From: Chryseobacterium nakagawai
GTDB lineage: Bacteria > Bacteroidota > Bacteroidia > Flavobacteriales > Weeksellaceae
Length of the DNA: 64,000 bases
Assembly: GCF_900637665.1 (NCBI RefSeq)
Contig: NZ_LR134386.1
Location: 2,038,501 to 2,102,500, forward strand
Reading direction: 5' to 3'
Of the stretch, positions 26,028 to 35,386 are shown piece by piece (positions within the stretch are counted from its first letter, which is position 1; every line of letters starts with the position of its first letter). A program made the translations under genes and the position numbers. Under the pieces are notes generated by a model, which was not told the DNA's origin, searched no databases, and worked only from the letters and a program-made list of their open reading frames with translations.

Positions 26028-28775
26028 ATGAAACATTATTTCTTCTTTTTTTGTTTCGCGGCCCAAATGGCATTCGGACAGGTTTTGTTCCCATATCTGC
26101 AAAACCCGACACCGAATTCCATGATCGTTAATTGGAAGACCGCTTCCGATAACGAAACAACCGTGATCTACGGGGATTCCCCAACCAATCTGAATGTAAC
26201 GGTAACCGGTACTACCAACATTTTTTCAGATACAGGATATAACAATAATTATTATTATCACACGGCAAAAATTACCAATTTACAGCCTAATACTAAGTAT
26301 TATTATAAGATAAAAACCGGAGTTAATGAATCTGCAGTTTACAATTTCAGAACTCTTCCTTTACCGGGACAGCCGGTAACAGCCAATGGAAAGATCCGCT
26401 TCCTAATTATGGGAGATAACCAGATCAAAGCAGAACCTAGATACGACAGTCTTACTTTGAATGCTTTTAAAAAATTAAAAGAGAAATTCGGAGCGGGTTC
26501 TGATCCATCGGATAATATTGCTCTTACTTTTATGGTAGGAGACCAGGTGGATGTGGGAACACTGGATCATTATGAGAATGTTCACTTCAAAAAGAATATT
26601 AAATTATCACCATACCTGCCTATCCAGACCACTGTAGGAAACCACGAAACCTATGGAACTCTCGGAATGAATTCTTATTATGCCCATTTTTATATTGATG
26701 AGATCAAGTATAAAGGGATTACTTCAGGAAACGAAAATTATTATGCTCAGCAGGCAGGAAATGTATTGTTTATCAGTTTAAGTTCTGAACACACCGGATC
26801 TGCTCAGCAGACTTGGCTGCAACAGATTTTAAATGAAGCAAACAATGATTCTACAGTAGACTGGATCATCTCGTTAAGCCACAGACCTTATCAGGCAGAG
26901 CAGTATGTAGGTGATATTTCCACATGGGTAAGAAATAATGCCGTTCCGCTTTTGGTAACATCTGATAAATACCTGATGCACGTTGGAGCACATCATCATT
27001 TATACCACAGAGGACAGTTGAAAAACACGCCGAATTACCAGATTATTTCCGGAGGAACAGCCTGGGATCAGTATTGGGGAATGTCTAATGAACAGGATTT
27101 TGATGATGTTCAGAAAACGCTGACGGACTGGACTTATCAGATCGTTGAGGTAGATATTCCAACAGGGAAAGTAGATGTAGAATGTTATTCTATTGGTGGA
27201 AAATATACCAAGAAAAATAATGTACTGGTAGATTCATTCCACAGGTATAAAAATCAGCCAAAGCCAGCAAAACCTTCTGTTACAAATACTTTCTCAGGGC
27301 CAATTACATTGCCTTTAACCTTGAATGGAAGTGCCTTTTCATCATCAAATGGAGAACTTTTGAATACCACCCAGTTCTTAATTAGTAAAGCAGCAGATTT
27401 TTCTGTAATTGAAAAGGAATTCTATCGTGATTTTGAAAACTGGTTCGGAAAAGATGGAAACGGAAATCCGGATAAAGCCAAGAATTTAAATGAAGGGGTA
27501 GATATTACAAAAGTAAGTTTAGCTGCGAATTCAATTCCGAACGGAATTTATTATGTGAAAACCCGTTACAGGGACAGAAATCTGGAGTGGAGCGACTGGA
27601 GCGAGGTGAAACAGTTTGAAATTACAGGAAGTGTGGTTTCAAACCCTACATTCACTTTAGATAAAACGGAATATTCCCAAAATGAACCTATTGTCGCTAC
27701 TTTCACTGGTGGTCCTGGAAATCAGCAGGATTGGGTGGGGATCTACAAAAAAGGCCAGACACCAGGTGGTTCTACAACTTCACAGACCTATGTGTATACC
27801 AACGGACAAACAGCAGGAACAGCTACTTTCAATAATGGTTTACCTAATAAAGGCCAATATTTTGCCGGTTTTTTTGCAAATAACGGTTACACAGATATTA
27901 CATCAAGAAAAAGCTTTTATGTAGGTCCCAAGGTACAATTACAGACTACAGCAGATACGTATCCGGTAGGGGGAACAGTAACAATCAATTTTACAAATGC
28001 CCCAAGTTTACAAAAAGACTGGGTCGGAATTTATAAAATGGGACAGACTCCGGGAACGACAACCTCAATAAAATGGAGTTATGTAACTACTGCATCCGGA
28101 ACCTTAAATTTTACAGGCCTTCCAAAAGGATATTATTATGCCCAATATCTATTGGAAGATGGATATAACGGAATTGGAGAAAAAGTATTCTTTAAAGTAG
28201 GGGATATTGTTACCGAGTTATGGACGAACAAACCTGTGTATTCATTAGGCGAAAACATCACAGCTTCCTGGACGGATTCTCCGGGAATTATTAAAGACTG
28301 GCTAGGAATTTATCCTCAGAATATCCAGACACCAGATGATAACTTTGTTTCTTATACTTACTTTGATGGAGTAACACAAGGTAATAAAACAGTTACAGGA
28401 AATGTAAACGGCGTACCAACCACACCAGGTAATTATTATATGGTGATGTTTACCAACGATTCTTATACGGAAGTTTCAAACAGGGTACAGTTTCAGGTAA
28501 GTTCAGGATCTTTAGGAGTAGAGGAGGCAAAAAGTACAGAGAAAAATGTAATCCTGTATCCAAACCCTACAAAACCGGGTGAGCCAACCTTCATCAAAAG
28601 TGATTATCCCATTGATAAAATTGAGTTGGTATCAGCAGCAGGAGAATTACTGTATGAATCAAAGAATATTCATAATCAGCGCTTCTCTTTAGTGAATGAA
28701 AACCTTCCAAAAGGAGTGTATTTTGTAAAAGTTCACGCAAGAAAATTATTTACTTTAAAATTGATTATCCAATAA
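26028..28775 (+). CDS. secreted metallophosphoesterase with Fn3-like N-terminus, triple DWxGIY repeats and T9SS tail
   Basis: A 915-residue protein. It has a signal peptide (1-17), a purple-acid-phosphatase-type N-terminal beta domain (about 20-110, ending TKYYYKIKTG), then a calcineurin-like phosphoesterase core. Its metal motifs are visible in order: GDNQ, GDQVD, GNHE, SHRP and GAHHHLYHR. The first motif has DNQ where many family members have DxH. A linking domain follows, then three copies of a ~95-residue beta domain (about residues 545-830), each containing a DWxGIY core followed by a repeated spacing. The end (LYPNPTKPGEP...) is a T9SS sorting domain. It probably releases phosphate from extracellular phosphoesters at the cell surface; the repeats may bind substrate or carbohydrate. 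Confidence 0.88.
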   Translation: MKHYFFFFCFAAQMAFGQVLFPYLQNPTPNSMIVNWKTASDNETTVIYGDSPTNLNVTVTGTTNIFSDTGYNNNYYYHTAKITNLQPNTKYYYKIKTGVNESAVYNFRTLPLPGQPVTANGKIRFLIMGDNQIKAEPRYDSLTLNAFKKLKEKFGAGSDPSDNIALTFMVGDQVDVGTLDHYENVHFKKNIKLSPYLPIQTTVGNHETYGTLGMNSYYAHFYIDEIKYKGITSGNENYYAQQAGNVLFISLSSEHTGSAQQTWLQQILNEANNDSTVDWIISLSHRPYQAEQYVGDISTWVRNNAVPLLVTSDKYLMHVGAHHHLYHRGQLKNTPNYQIISGGTAWDQYWGMSNEQDFDDVQKTLTDWTYQIVEVDIPTGKVDVECYSIGGKYTKKNNVLVDSFHRYKNQPKPAKPSVTNTFSGPITLPLTLNGSAFSSSNGELLNTTQFLISKAADFSVIEKEFYRDFENWFGKDGNGNPDKAKNLNEGVDITKVSLAANSIPNGIYYVKTRYRDRNLEWSDWSEVKQFEITGSVVSNPTFTLDKTEYSQNEPIVATFTGGPGNQQDWVGIYKKGQTPGGSTTSQTYVYTNGQTAGTATFNNGLPNKGQYFAGFFANNGYTDITSRKSFYVGPKVQLQTTADTYPVGGTVTINFTNAPSLQKDWVGIYKMGQTPGTTTSIKWSYVTTASGTLNFTGLPKGYYYAQYLLEDGYNGIGEKVFFKVGDIVTELWTNKPVYSLGENITASWTDSPGIIKDWLGIYPQNIQTPDDNFVSYTYFDGVTQGNKTVTGNVNGVPTTPGNYYMVMFTNDSYTEVSNRVQFQVSSGSLGVEEAKSTEKNVILYPNPTKPGEPTFIKSDYPIDKIELVSAAGELLYESKNIHNQRFSLVNENLPKGVYFVKVHARKLFTLKLIIQ

Positions 28776-28796
28776 CAGAATAAAGTAACCATAAGT

Positions 28797-28830
28797 AACA
28801 GGCTGTCATTTCTGACAGCCTGTTTGTTTT
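28797..28830 (+). terminator. terminator after metallophosphoesterase gene
   Basis: Perfect 12-bp stem (AACAGGCTGTCA and complement) with a TTTC loop and T-rich tail. Confidence 0.9.
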
Positions 28831-28840
28831 CTTGCAAATC

Positions 28841-29006
28841 ATACAGATCACGCAGATTTTTCATAATCATCTGCAAAATCATCTCAATCTGCGAGAGACA
28901 AAATCATAATAAATAAAGCGCTTGCTTCATCAAATCAATGCTAATTGATTCCTCTTCGCTCCCTTAAAAATATAAAGCTTTTATCATAAAACTTTGCGTT
29001 TTAAAA
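28841..29006. repeat. dispersed repeats: CGCAGAT fragment and third copy (right half) of the GxxExxY-linked element
   Basis: At 28841-28900 there are CAGATCACGCAGATTTTT-type strings. At 28924-29006 a block reads GCTTCATCAAATCAAT, ATTGATTCCTCTTCGCTCCC and AAAACTTTGCGTTTTAAAA, parallel to the right half of the elements at 49450-49626 and 49768-49944. The AATCAAT/ATTGATT inner hairpin is kept. No gene is present. Confidence 0.6.
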
Positions 29007-29028
29007 ACATGAGAATTTTAAACCTAAA

Positions 29029-29058
29029 AAAAGCAGTTCCAAAAATGAAACTGCTTTT
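29029..29058 (-). terminator. terminator of the YwqK-like gene
   Basis: AAAAGCAGTT / AACTGCTTTT stem with a 10-nt loop and a T-run when read on the minus strand, 30 bases past the stop codon. Confidence 0.8.
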
Positions 29059-29087
29059 ATATTATCAAATATCAAATGATCTTAATA

Positions 29088-30620
29088 TTAATCAACATTA
29101 GTGTTCAATTGATCTTCCTGAATGAGAATCTGGCTCTCACTAGAGAAACTATCACCGGTATCAGCCAATATTTTAGAGTCTTGAACAAGTTTACCTTCTG
29201 AATCATAAATCTTTAATAAGACCCATTTTCCGTTACGTTCAAGCTCCTTTGCTCCATAATATTCTTTTATTCTGATTTTTCCGCTTTGAAGAATTCCTCC
29301 TTTTACAGAAGATTTATTCGCTGGTTTGCCCTTTACATATTGTACAATTTGAGCAGTAAAACTGTAGTCGTATTCATCATCTTTTAGAGGTTGGTTATAA
29401 GTGTACAAAACAGTACCCTTATTATCATATACTGTAGCATCGTAAGCGGTTTGCTTAGCATTTAATTTCTTCTCAAATTTCAGCTTATTCTCTTCCGTGT
29501 AATTTCTTGTATTTATAAGAACTCCATCCTTGTACTGCATTTCGGTAATTCCTTCATAGGAAGTACCATTGTAAGGCATATCATCCTTATAAGTTAATGT
29601 GGATCTTAGTTTTCCATCCGGAGTATAATATTTAATCTCCTGAGTAGATCCGTCTTTTAATGTTTTTTCCGTTAAAAGTTTTCCTTCTTCACTAAACTCC
29701 TTATTAAGAATCTGATCACCACCTTTATAAACATCTATTGTTGAGATGTGGCTGTAATCATAGCTAAACTGATAATCTTCACCATCCATAGGTTTGTAGG
29801 TATCATTCTCTTTTTCATATTGATAAGTAAGATCGGCTATTTTCTTTCCGGATTCATCATAGGTTGTTTTAGAACCATCTTTTTTACCTCTTTTCTGTTC
29901 CTGTAGAACTTTTCCGTTTTTAGAATAGAGAATCCCTTCTTTGATGCTGCCGTCACTTTTATACTTTTCGATTTTAGAAACCCTCATTGGATTATAGTAA
30001 TAGTCTACTTGAGTACTTTCGCTGTTAGATTCAGAGCTGCCACTACCAATATACTTACCTTTTTCACCGTAGTATTTATTTTCGTAGGTACCGTTTTTAC
30101 CTATAATGCTTTCAGTTCTGATCCCTTTAATGTCCTCATCATAAATAGTGGTTTGAGTAGGAGTAGAGTTCTCATATACAGTAAAGGTATTGTAATAAAT
30201 TTCGTTTTCTGGATCTTTATAACTGAAAGCTTTTCCTGAAAAAGTACCATCAGCCTTATAAACAAGGTCTTCAATTAATTTCCCTTTAGCATCATAATTC
30301 TGAGAAACTCCAACTTGTTTCCCTTTAGAATAGTTCACCATACTCATTACTTTTCCTTCGGGAGTGTACCAGGTTACTTTACCATCAAAAACTTCGTTGC
30401 TTGGAGTAGTATCGGAAGCAAGACCTTCCATTTGAAGCGTTCCGTTTTTATAAAAGTCTTTAATTAGAGTAAGTTTTCCTTTAGGAGACGTTTCACGGTA
30501 ATACTCCATTTTTTCCTGAGTTGTCTTTTCCCAGTTCTCGTCGAAATAAGTTTTTTCTTGCGCATATACGTTGATGCTGAGGACTAATGCAAGCAACGCT
30601 GACGTAAATAGTTTTTTCAT
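29088..30620 (-). CDS. secreted YwqK/MORN-like repeat protein
   Basis: A 510-residue protein with a signal peptide (1-20, ending VYA). The rest is an array of short beta-hairpin repeats of the form G-K-L-x(n)-Y-x-x-(D/N)-G, for example YDAKGKLIEDLVYKADGTFSGK and YTPDGKLRSTLTYKDDMPYNG. This is the pattern of YwqK-family antitoxin-like and MORN proteins. Most family members are surface or periplasmic proteins of unknown role; the antitoxin name from the founding member should not be taken as function here. Single gene with its own terminator. Confidence 0.75.
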   Translation of the reverse strand: MKKLFTSALLALVLSINVYAQEKTYFDENWEKTTQEKMEYYRETSPKGKLTLIKDFYKNGTLQMEGLASDTTPSNEVFDGKVTWYTPEGKVMSMVNYSKGKQVGVSQNYDAKGKLIEDLVYKADGTFSGKAFSYKDPENEIYYNTFTVYENSTPTQTTIYDEDIKGIRTESIIGKNGTYENKYYGEKGKYIGSGSSESNSESTQVDYYYNPMRVSKIEKYKSDGSIKEGILYSKNGKVLQEQKRGKKDGSKTTYDESGKKIADLTYQYEKENDTYKPMDGEDYQFSYDYSHISTIDVYKGGDQILNKEFSEEGKLLTEKTLKDGSTQEIKYYTPDGKLRSTLTYKDDMPYNGTSYEGITEMQYKDGVLINTRNYTEENKLKFEKKLNAKQTAYDATVYDNKGTVLYTYNQPLKDDEYDYSFTAQIVQYVKGKPANKSSVKGGILQSGKIRIKEYYGAKELERNGKWVLLKIYDSEGKLVQDSKILADTGDSFSSESQILIQEDQLNTNVD

Positions 30621-30994
30621 GTTTTATATTAAGTTCTGATTTTAAGTTTGTGATGATTTGCTTTTGTGTACCAATACGAAGAAAGTAACAGGTAAAAGCA
30701 TTGGAGAGACAGCGGCTACGCTGTCAGAAATAATTTTTATACTAATATTGTGTTTATATCCGAAGATTAAAAGTGTGATGTTTTTTTGAATTTAAACCCC
30801 AAATATAAATCAATTTTACGAGATATATAAAAAAAATGAACCGATTTGTTCACTTTTAGCTGTAAAGTTTTGATAATTATATTTTTAATAGAAAAATAAA
30901 GAGTCAGGATGGGATAGGGATTAGGATCTTTTTCCAATCATCGCAGATACGATATTTTTTATTAAATTTAGCCAACAGAAAAATCTAATATTTC
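30621..30994. other. divergent intergenic region with one palindrome
   Basis: GACAGCG (30708-30714) and CGCTGTC (30719-30725) form a perfect hairpin around GCTA without a T-run. A minus-strand -7 element (TATATTTG) is at 30800-30807, too far from the YwqK start to be assigned with confidence. Nothing coding is seen. Confidence 0.4.
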
Positions 30995-31696
30995 ATGATA
31001 GATAAAAGAGTAAAAAATGCAAAGGAAGCCATCGAAGGAATTAAAGATGGAATGACGCTGATGCTAGGCGGATTTGGACTTTGCGGGATCCCTGAAAATT
31101 CAATAAATGCTTTGGTGGAAAGTGATGTGAAAGATTTGACCTGCATTTCAAACAATGCCGGGGTAGATGACTTTGGGCTGGGATTATTGCTTCATAAAAG
31201 ACAAATCAAGAAAATGATCTCTTCTTATGTTGGGGAAAATGCTGAATTTGAAAGACAAATGCTTTCAGGAGAACTGGAGGTTGAACTTACTCCACAGGGA
31301 ACTTTAGCAGAAAAATGCAGAGCAGCACAGGCCGGAATTCCTGCTTTCTATACCCCTGCAGGTTATGGAACTGAAGTAGCGGAAGGAAAAGAAGTAAAAG
31401 AATTCAAAGGAAAACCACATATTTTAGAACATGCTTTTGATGCAGATTTCTCTATTGTAAAAGCATGGAAAGGAGATTACGCAGGAAACCTTATTTTCAA
31501 AGGATCTGCCAGAAACTTCAATCATCCAATGGCTGGTGCTGGAAAAATTACCATTGCTGAGGTAGAAGAATTAGTAGAACCGGGAGAATTAGATCCAAAC
31601 GAGATTCATATTCCGGGAATTATGATTCAGAGAATTTTTCAGGGTGAAAAATTTGAAAAAAGAATTGAGCAAAGAACTGTTAGAACTAAAGAATAG
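30995..31696 (+). CDS. scoA: CoA-transferase subunit A (succinyl-CoA:3-ketoacid type)
   Basis: A 233-residue alpha subunit of a class I CoA transferase. The glycine-rich [21 protein letters not shown], the [17 protein letters not shown] segment and the [16 protein letters not shown] stretch fit the family at full length. With subunit B it moves CoA between succinate and acetoacetate, in ketone-body or branched-chain degradation. The partner gene is not adjacent: it lies at 34273, beyond an opposite-strand ABC gene, and each subunit gene has its own terminator. That organisation is unusual for two subunits needed in equal amounts. Confidence 0.9.
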   Translation: MIDKRVKNAKEAIEGIKDGMTLMLGGFGLCGIPENSINALVESDVKDLTCISNNAGVDDFGLGLLLHKRQIKKMISSYVGENAEFERQMLSGELEVELTPQGTLAEKCRAAQAGIPAFYTPAGYGTEVAEGKEVKEFKGKPHILEHAFDADFSIVKAWKGDYAGNLIFKGSARNFNHPMAGAGKITIAEVEELVEPGELDPNEIHIPGIMIQRIFQGEKFEKRIEQRTVRTKE

Positions 31697-31721
31697 TTTC
31701 TGAAGAGATACGATTGACAAT

Positions 31722-31760
31722 AAAAGAAAGCGCTGAATGTATTTTCAGCGCTTTCTTTTA
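31722..31760. terminator. scoA terminator
   Basis: Perfect 16-bp stem (AAAAGAAAGCGCTGAA and complement) with a 6-nt loop, 25 bases after the stop codon. Confidence 0.9.
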
Positions 31761-31796
31761 TTGAATAAACTTAACTTTTTTTAGTGTCTTTTTGTT

Positions 31797-32121
31797 GTGC
31801 TGTCATTCTGAATATAGGCTGAAGGTCTGCGAACGTAGTTCAAACACGGAATGAAGAATCTCTATTTTTAAACGTGTGAATATACATCCAGCTTCATAGA
31901 CGACTTGTCGCTTCTCTTTTGCTTCCTTAAAATAAAGCAGGTTTAAGCTTATTCTCACAATTTTAATGACTAATAAGACATAATTTTGTTCTCTGTCATT
32001 CTGAATGAAGCGATGTAGAATGAAGAATCTCAAGATAAAAGTTTCTCGCAGATCTCACAGATCCCGCAGATTTTTAAACGCAACGAGTGCACGAATTCTT
32101 TTTTATTCGTGCATTCGTGGC
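31797..32121. repeat. cluster of dispersed intergenic repeats
   Basis: Within 325 bp there are two CATTCTGAAT...GAATGAAGAATCTC units (about 31803-31862 and 31995-32031), a diverged copy of the GxxExxY-linked element (31886-31935, with GCTTCAT...CTTCCTTAAA), and a CGCAGAT string followed by CACGAATTC / ATTCGTG arms (32042-32121). A 76-codon frame crosses the cluster on the minus strand but is an accident of the repeats. No gene is present. Confidence 0.6.
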
Positions 32122-32175
32122 AAAATATAATACAGCTTAATCAGCGACTTTATCACCATCTTTACTCATTTATTT

Positions 32176-33978
32176 CTAAGGTTGTGGAACAGTTGTTTTC
32201 CTTTCTCCAATCTGCTGTCTCCACATCGCATAATAAAGTCCTTTTTCAGCAATCAGATGATCGTGAGAACCGGTTTCTACAATTTGTCCACGTTCCAATA
32301 CATAGATTTTGTCTGCATGCATGATGGTACTTAATCGGTGGGCAATCAGAACCGTAATTTGTTCTCTTTCCTCTGAAATATCTTTTATGGTAGAAGTAAT
32401 TTCTTCCTCAGTTATACTGTCTAAAGCGGAAGTAGCTTCATCGAAAATCAATAAATGAGGTTTTCTTAAAAGGGCTCTTGCAATAGCAATTCTCTGTTTT
32501 TCACCACCACTCAGTTTCAATCCACCTTCACCAATAACAGTTTCTATTCCTTTTTCGGCCCTTTCCAATAATGCAGTACAGCTAGATTTCTGTAAAGCAA
32601 TAGCAAGTTCCTGTTCTGTAGCGTTAGGTTTCACAAAGAGAAGATTCTCTTTAATGGTTCCTGCAAATAACTGTGTATCCTGTGTTACAAAACCAATCTG
32701 GTTTCTCAGTTCATCAAAATCAAATTCTTTTCCATTAATACCATTGTAAAAGATATTCCCTTCCTGAGGTCTGTAAAGACCAACTAGTAGTTTTACCAAT
32801 GTACTTTTTCCTGATCCGCTTGGCCCTACAAAAGCAATGGTTTCTCCATTTTTAACATCAAAAGAAATATTATTCAGCGCTTTATATTGAGCCGACTGAT
32901 GTTTGAAAGAGACATGCTTGAATTCCAGTTCTTCAATAGCTCCAATTTGCTTAGGATGAAGCGGTTTTTCTTCCACATCTTTTTTCATTAAACGATCGAA
33001 ATTTTGAAGAGAAGCCTCGGCTTCCCTGTAAGAGATAATGATGTTTCCGATCTCTTGCATAGGACCAAAAATAAAGAACCCATAAAACATCAGCGAAAGG
33101 TATTGCCCCGGAGTCACAATATTTCTAAAGATCAAATACAAAAGCGTTAGAGTAATCATCTGTTGAAGGAAATTAACCATCGTTCCCTGAATAAAACTCA
33201 AAGAACGGATGCTTTTTACCTTTCTCAGCTCAAGTCCTAAAATCTTATATGTATTGTTATTCAAACGGATAACTTCCTGATTCGTTAACCCTAAACTCTT
33301 AACAATTTCTATATTTCTAAGGCTTTCTGTAGTACTTCCGGCTAATGCTGTTGTTTCCGAAACAATATTCTTCTGAATACCTTTTATTCTCTTACTCAGT
33401 AAATTAGTAATGAAAGCAATCAGAAAGATTCCACAAATATATACCGGCATAATCGACCAGTGCAGACGAATAGCATATACCGAAACGAAAATAATACTTA
33501 CCAGAATCCCAAAGAAAATATTAATAAAATTGGTAATAAACTTGACCGTATCCTCTCTTACTTTAGTTAAAATAGATAAGGTTTCACCACTTCTCTGGTC
33601 TTCAAACTCCTGATAAGGTAATGCCATTGAATGTTTTAAACCATCTGTAAAGATCTTAGCTCCAAATTTTTGAGTAATAACACTCACTACATAATCCTGA
33701 AAAGCTTTTGCAATTCTACTTATCATAGCAGTTCCGATAAGTAAACCTAAGAAGTAGAAAGCTCCATGATATACCGAAGTCCCGTAAAGATATTGATCTA
33801 TATTTCTGGGTAAAAGTTTTTCCTTATCAAAAAAATTAGGATGCGTGACCAGTTGGTCCAGAATATTCCCTGTAATTGCTGGAGCAAATAAAGAGAAAAC
33901 CTGATTAATGGTGGCCAATAGCAAAGAAATAATAATCAGCCATTGATAAGGTTTGAGGTATCTTAAAAGTATTTTCAT
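32176..33978 (-). CDS. ABC exporter, fused membrane and ATPase domains
   Basis: A 600-residue half-transporter. Residues about 1-320 hold six transmembrane helices of the type I exporter fold. Residues 350-590 are the nucleotide-binding domain with Walker A GPSGSGKST, Q-loop FVTQDTQLF, signature LSGGEKQR, Walker B LLIFDEATSALD and the switch His in AHRLST. It would act as a homodimer in the inner membrane for lipid, peptide or drug export; substrate unknown. It sits in opposite orientation between the two CoA-transferase subunit genes. Confidence 0.92.
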   Translation of the reverse strand: MKILLRYLKPYQWLIIISLLLATINQVFSLFAPAITGNILDQLVTHPNFFDKEKLLPRNIDQYLYGTSVYHGAFYFLGLLIGTAMISRIAKAFQDYVVSVITQKFGAKIFTDGLKHSMALPYQEFEDQRSGETLSILTKVREDTVKFITNFINIFFGILVSIIFVSVYAIRLHWSIMPVYICGIFLIAFITNLLSKRIKGIQKNIVSETTALAGSTTESLRNIEIVKSLGLTNQEVIRLNNNTYKILGLELRKVKSIRSLSFIQGTMVNFLQQMITLTLLYLIFRNIVTPGQYLSLMFYGFFIFGPMQEIGNIIISYREAEASLQNFDRLMKKDVEEKPLHPKQIGAIEELEFKHVSFKHQSAQYKALNNISFDVKNGETIAFVGPSGSGKSTLVKLLVGLYRPQEGNIFYNGINGKEFDFDELRNQIGFVTQDTQLFAGTIKENLLFVKPNATEQELAIALQKSSCTALLERAEKGIETVIGEGGLKLSGGEKQRIAIARALLRKPHLLIFDEATSALDSITEEEITSTIKDISEEREQITVLIAHRLSTIMHADKIYVLERGQIVETGSHDHLIAEKGLYYAMWRQQIGERKTTVPQP

Positions 33979-34272
33979 TCTATTAAATAAGGATACAAAA
34001 TTAATGATATTATTTTTACTAACGATGTTAATTTTAAATGTTAATTCGGGATAATAATCTGATCTAGAGGAAGATTTTTAAGAAGAATATTATCATGAAT
34101 AAATACATCTGTATTGAGAAAAATAGAGTGAACTATTTGGAGGAGGAGTAGCTTACAGTTTATAGCCTTTGGCTTTTAACCCTATTTTCTCTAATACTGA
34201 GAATGCGGTAAGGCAGAGAAATCCCTTTTGTATTCGGTTGAAAATAATTAAATTGCAGTCTAAGTTTTAATT

Positions 34273-34926
34273 ATGCTTACAAAAGAACAAATTGCCAAAA
34301 GAATTTCAAAAGAACTGAGAGATCGTTATTATGTAAACCTGGGAATCGGAATTCCGACTTTGGTTGCCAACTATGTTCCGGAGGGTATTTCCGTAGAATT
34401 CCAGAGTGAAAATGGAGTACTTGGAATGGGACCTTTCCCTTTTGAAGGAGAAGAAGATGCAGATATCATCAATGCCGGAAAACAAACCATTACTATTTTA
34501 GAAGGAGGTTCATTCTTTGATTCAGCCTTTAGTTTTGGGATGATCCGTGGTCAGAAAGTAGATCTTACCATCCTTGGAGCGATGGAAGTTTCAGAGAACG
34601 GAGATATTGCCAACTGGAAGATTCCGGGAAAAATGGTAAAAGGAATGGGAGGAGCAATGGATTTAGTAGCTTCTGCTGAAAATATTATCGTTGCCATGAT
34701 GCACGTAAATAAAGCTGGAGAAAGTAAGATCCTTAAAAAATGTACACTTCCTTTGACCGGTGTAAACTGTGTGAAAAAAGTAGTGACTGAATTAGCCGTA
34801 TTGGAAGTGACTCCAAAAGGGTTCAAACTGCTGGAGAGAGCACCGGGCGTTTCAGTAGAAGATATTATCAAAGCAACAGAAGCAGACCTTATCATTGAAG
34901 GTGAAATTCCTGAAATGCAATTCTAA
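34273..34926 (+). CDS. scoB: CoA-transferase subunit B (succinyl-CoA:3-ketoacid type)
   Basis: A 217-residue beta subunit. The catalytic Glu that forms the glutamyl-CoA thioester lies in VEFQSENGVLGMGP; the start RISKELRDRYYVNLGIGIPTLVANY and the GQKVDLTILGAMEVSENGDIANWKIPGKMVKGMGGAMDL region are typical. It pairs with the product of the gene at 30995. The 294 bp upstream carry no clear full promoter and no gene. Confidence 0.92.
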   Translation: MLTKEQIAKRISKELRDRYYVNLGIGIPTLVANYVPEGISVEFQSENGVLGMGPFPFEGEEDADIINAGKQTITILEGGSFFDSAFSFGMIRGQKVDLTILGAMEVSENGDIANWKIPGKMVKGMGGAMDLVASAENIIVAMMHVNKAGESKILKKCTLPLTGVNCVKKVVTELAVLEVTPKGFKLLERAPGVSVEDIIKATEADLIIEGEIPEMQF

Positions 34927-34935
34927 ATACAATAC

Positions 34936-34962
34936 AAACCTTGCCCACCGCAAGGTTTTTTA
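34936..34962 (+). terminator. scoB terminator
   Basis: AAACCTTGC / GCAAGGTTT stem with a CCACC loop followed by T. Confidence 0.85.
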
Positions 34963-35018
34963 TTTCAATTTCCATAATATTCCAGAAATAAAAGAGAATT
35001 TGAATCAGGAATTTTTCT

Positions 35019-35320
35019 GTCATTCTGAATGAAGCAATGCGGAATGAAGAATCTCTTAAAACTACATTTTTATCTCGCAGATTTTGGAGATTACGCAGAT
35101 TTTTAATCGTCACGAACGCACGAATAACCTTATTCTATCTGACTATGTGGTGAAAGAATTAAACCACATAGGTTTCACATAAGCTTGTTTTTTAACTGAC
35201 ACAGGAGTTCGGAGCGTTAAAAAAATAATTTCTGTGAACATTAAGAAAATTTTTAGAGAACAGAATTTATTTTTAGCGTAGAAATCCAAGTCTTGAATTT
35301 TTGTTTCAAAACAAAAGAAA
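35019..35320. repeat. three dispersed intergenic repeats
   Basis: In order: CATTCTGAAT...GAATGAAGAATCTC (35019-35055), CGCAGATTTT-type string with CACGAACGCACGAATAA (35072-35129), and the short copy of family D (35209-35320), which lacks the central part of the copy at 25071-25262. The 460-bp gap between scoB and the DUF4197 gene contains no gene; small frames on the minus strand are built from the repeats. Confidence 0.6.
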
Positions 35321-35330
35321 TTAAAGCATA

Positions 35331-35364
35331 AAAAAGGTTGTTTCCTTTGTGAAACAACCTTTTT
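35331..35364 (-). terminator. terminator of DUF4197 gene
   Basis: Perfect 14-bp stem (AAAAAGGTTGTTTC and complement) with a 6-nt loop. Confidence 0.9.
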
Positions 35365-35386
35365 AGTATTTAGAGTTACCTTCTGT

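Noticed and set aside
31803..32033. Minus-strand frame of 76 codons
   Set aside because: It is made of dispersed repeat units and has no start context or protein-like composition.
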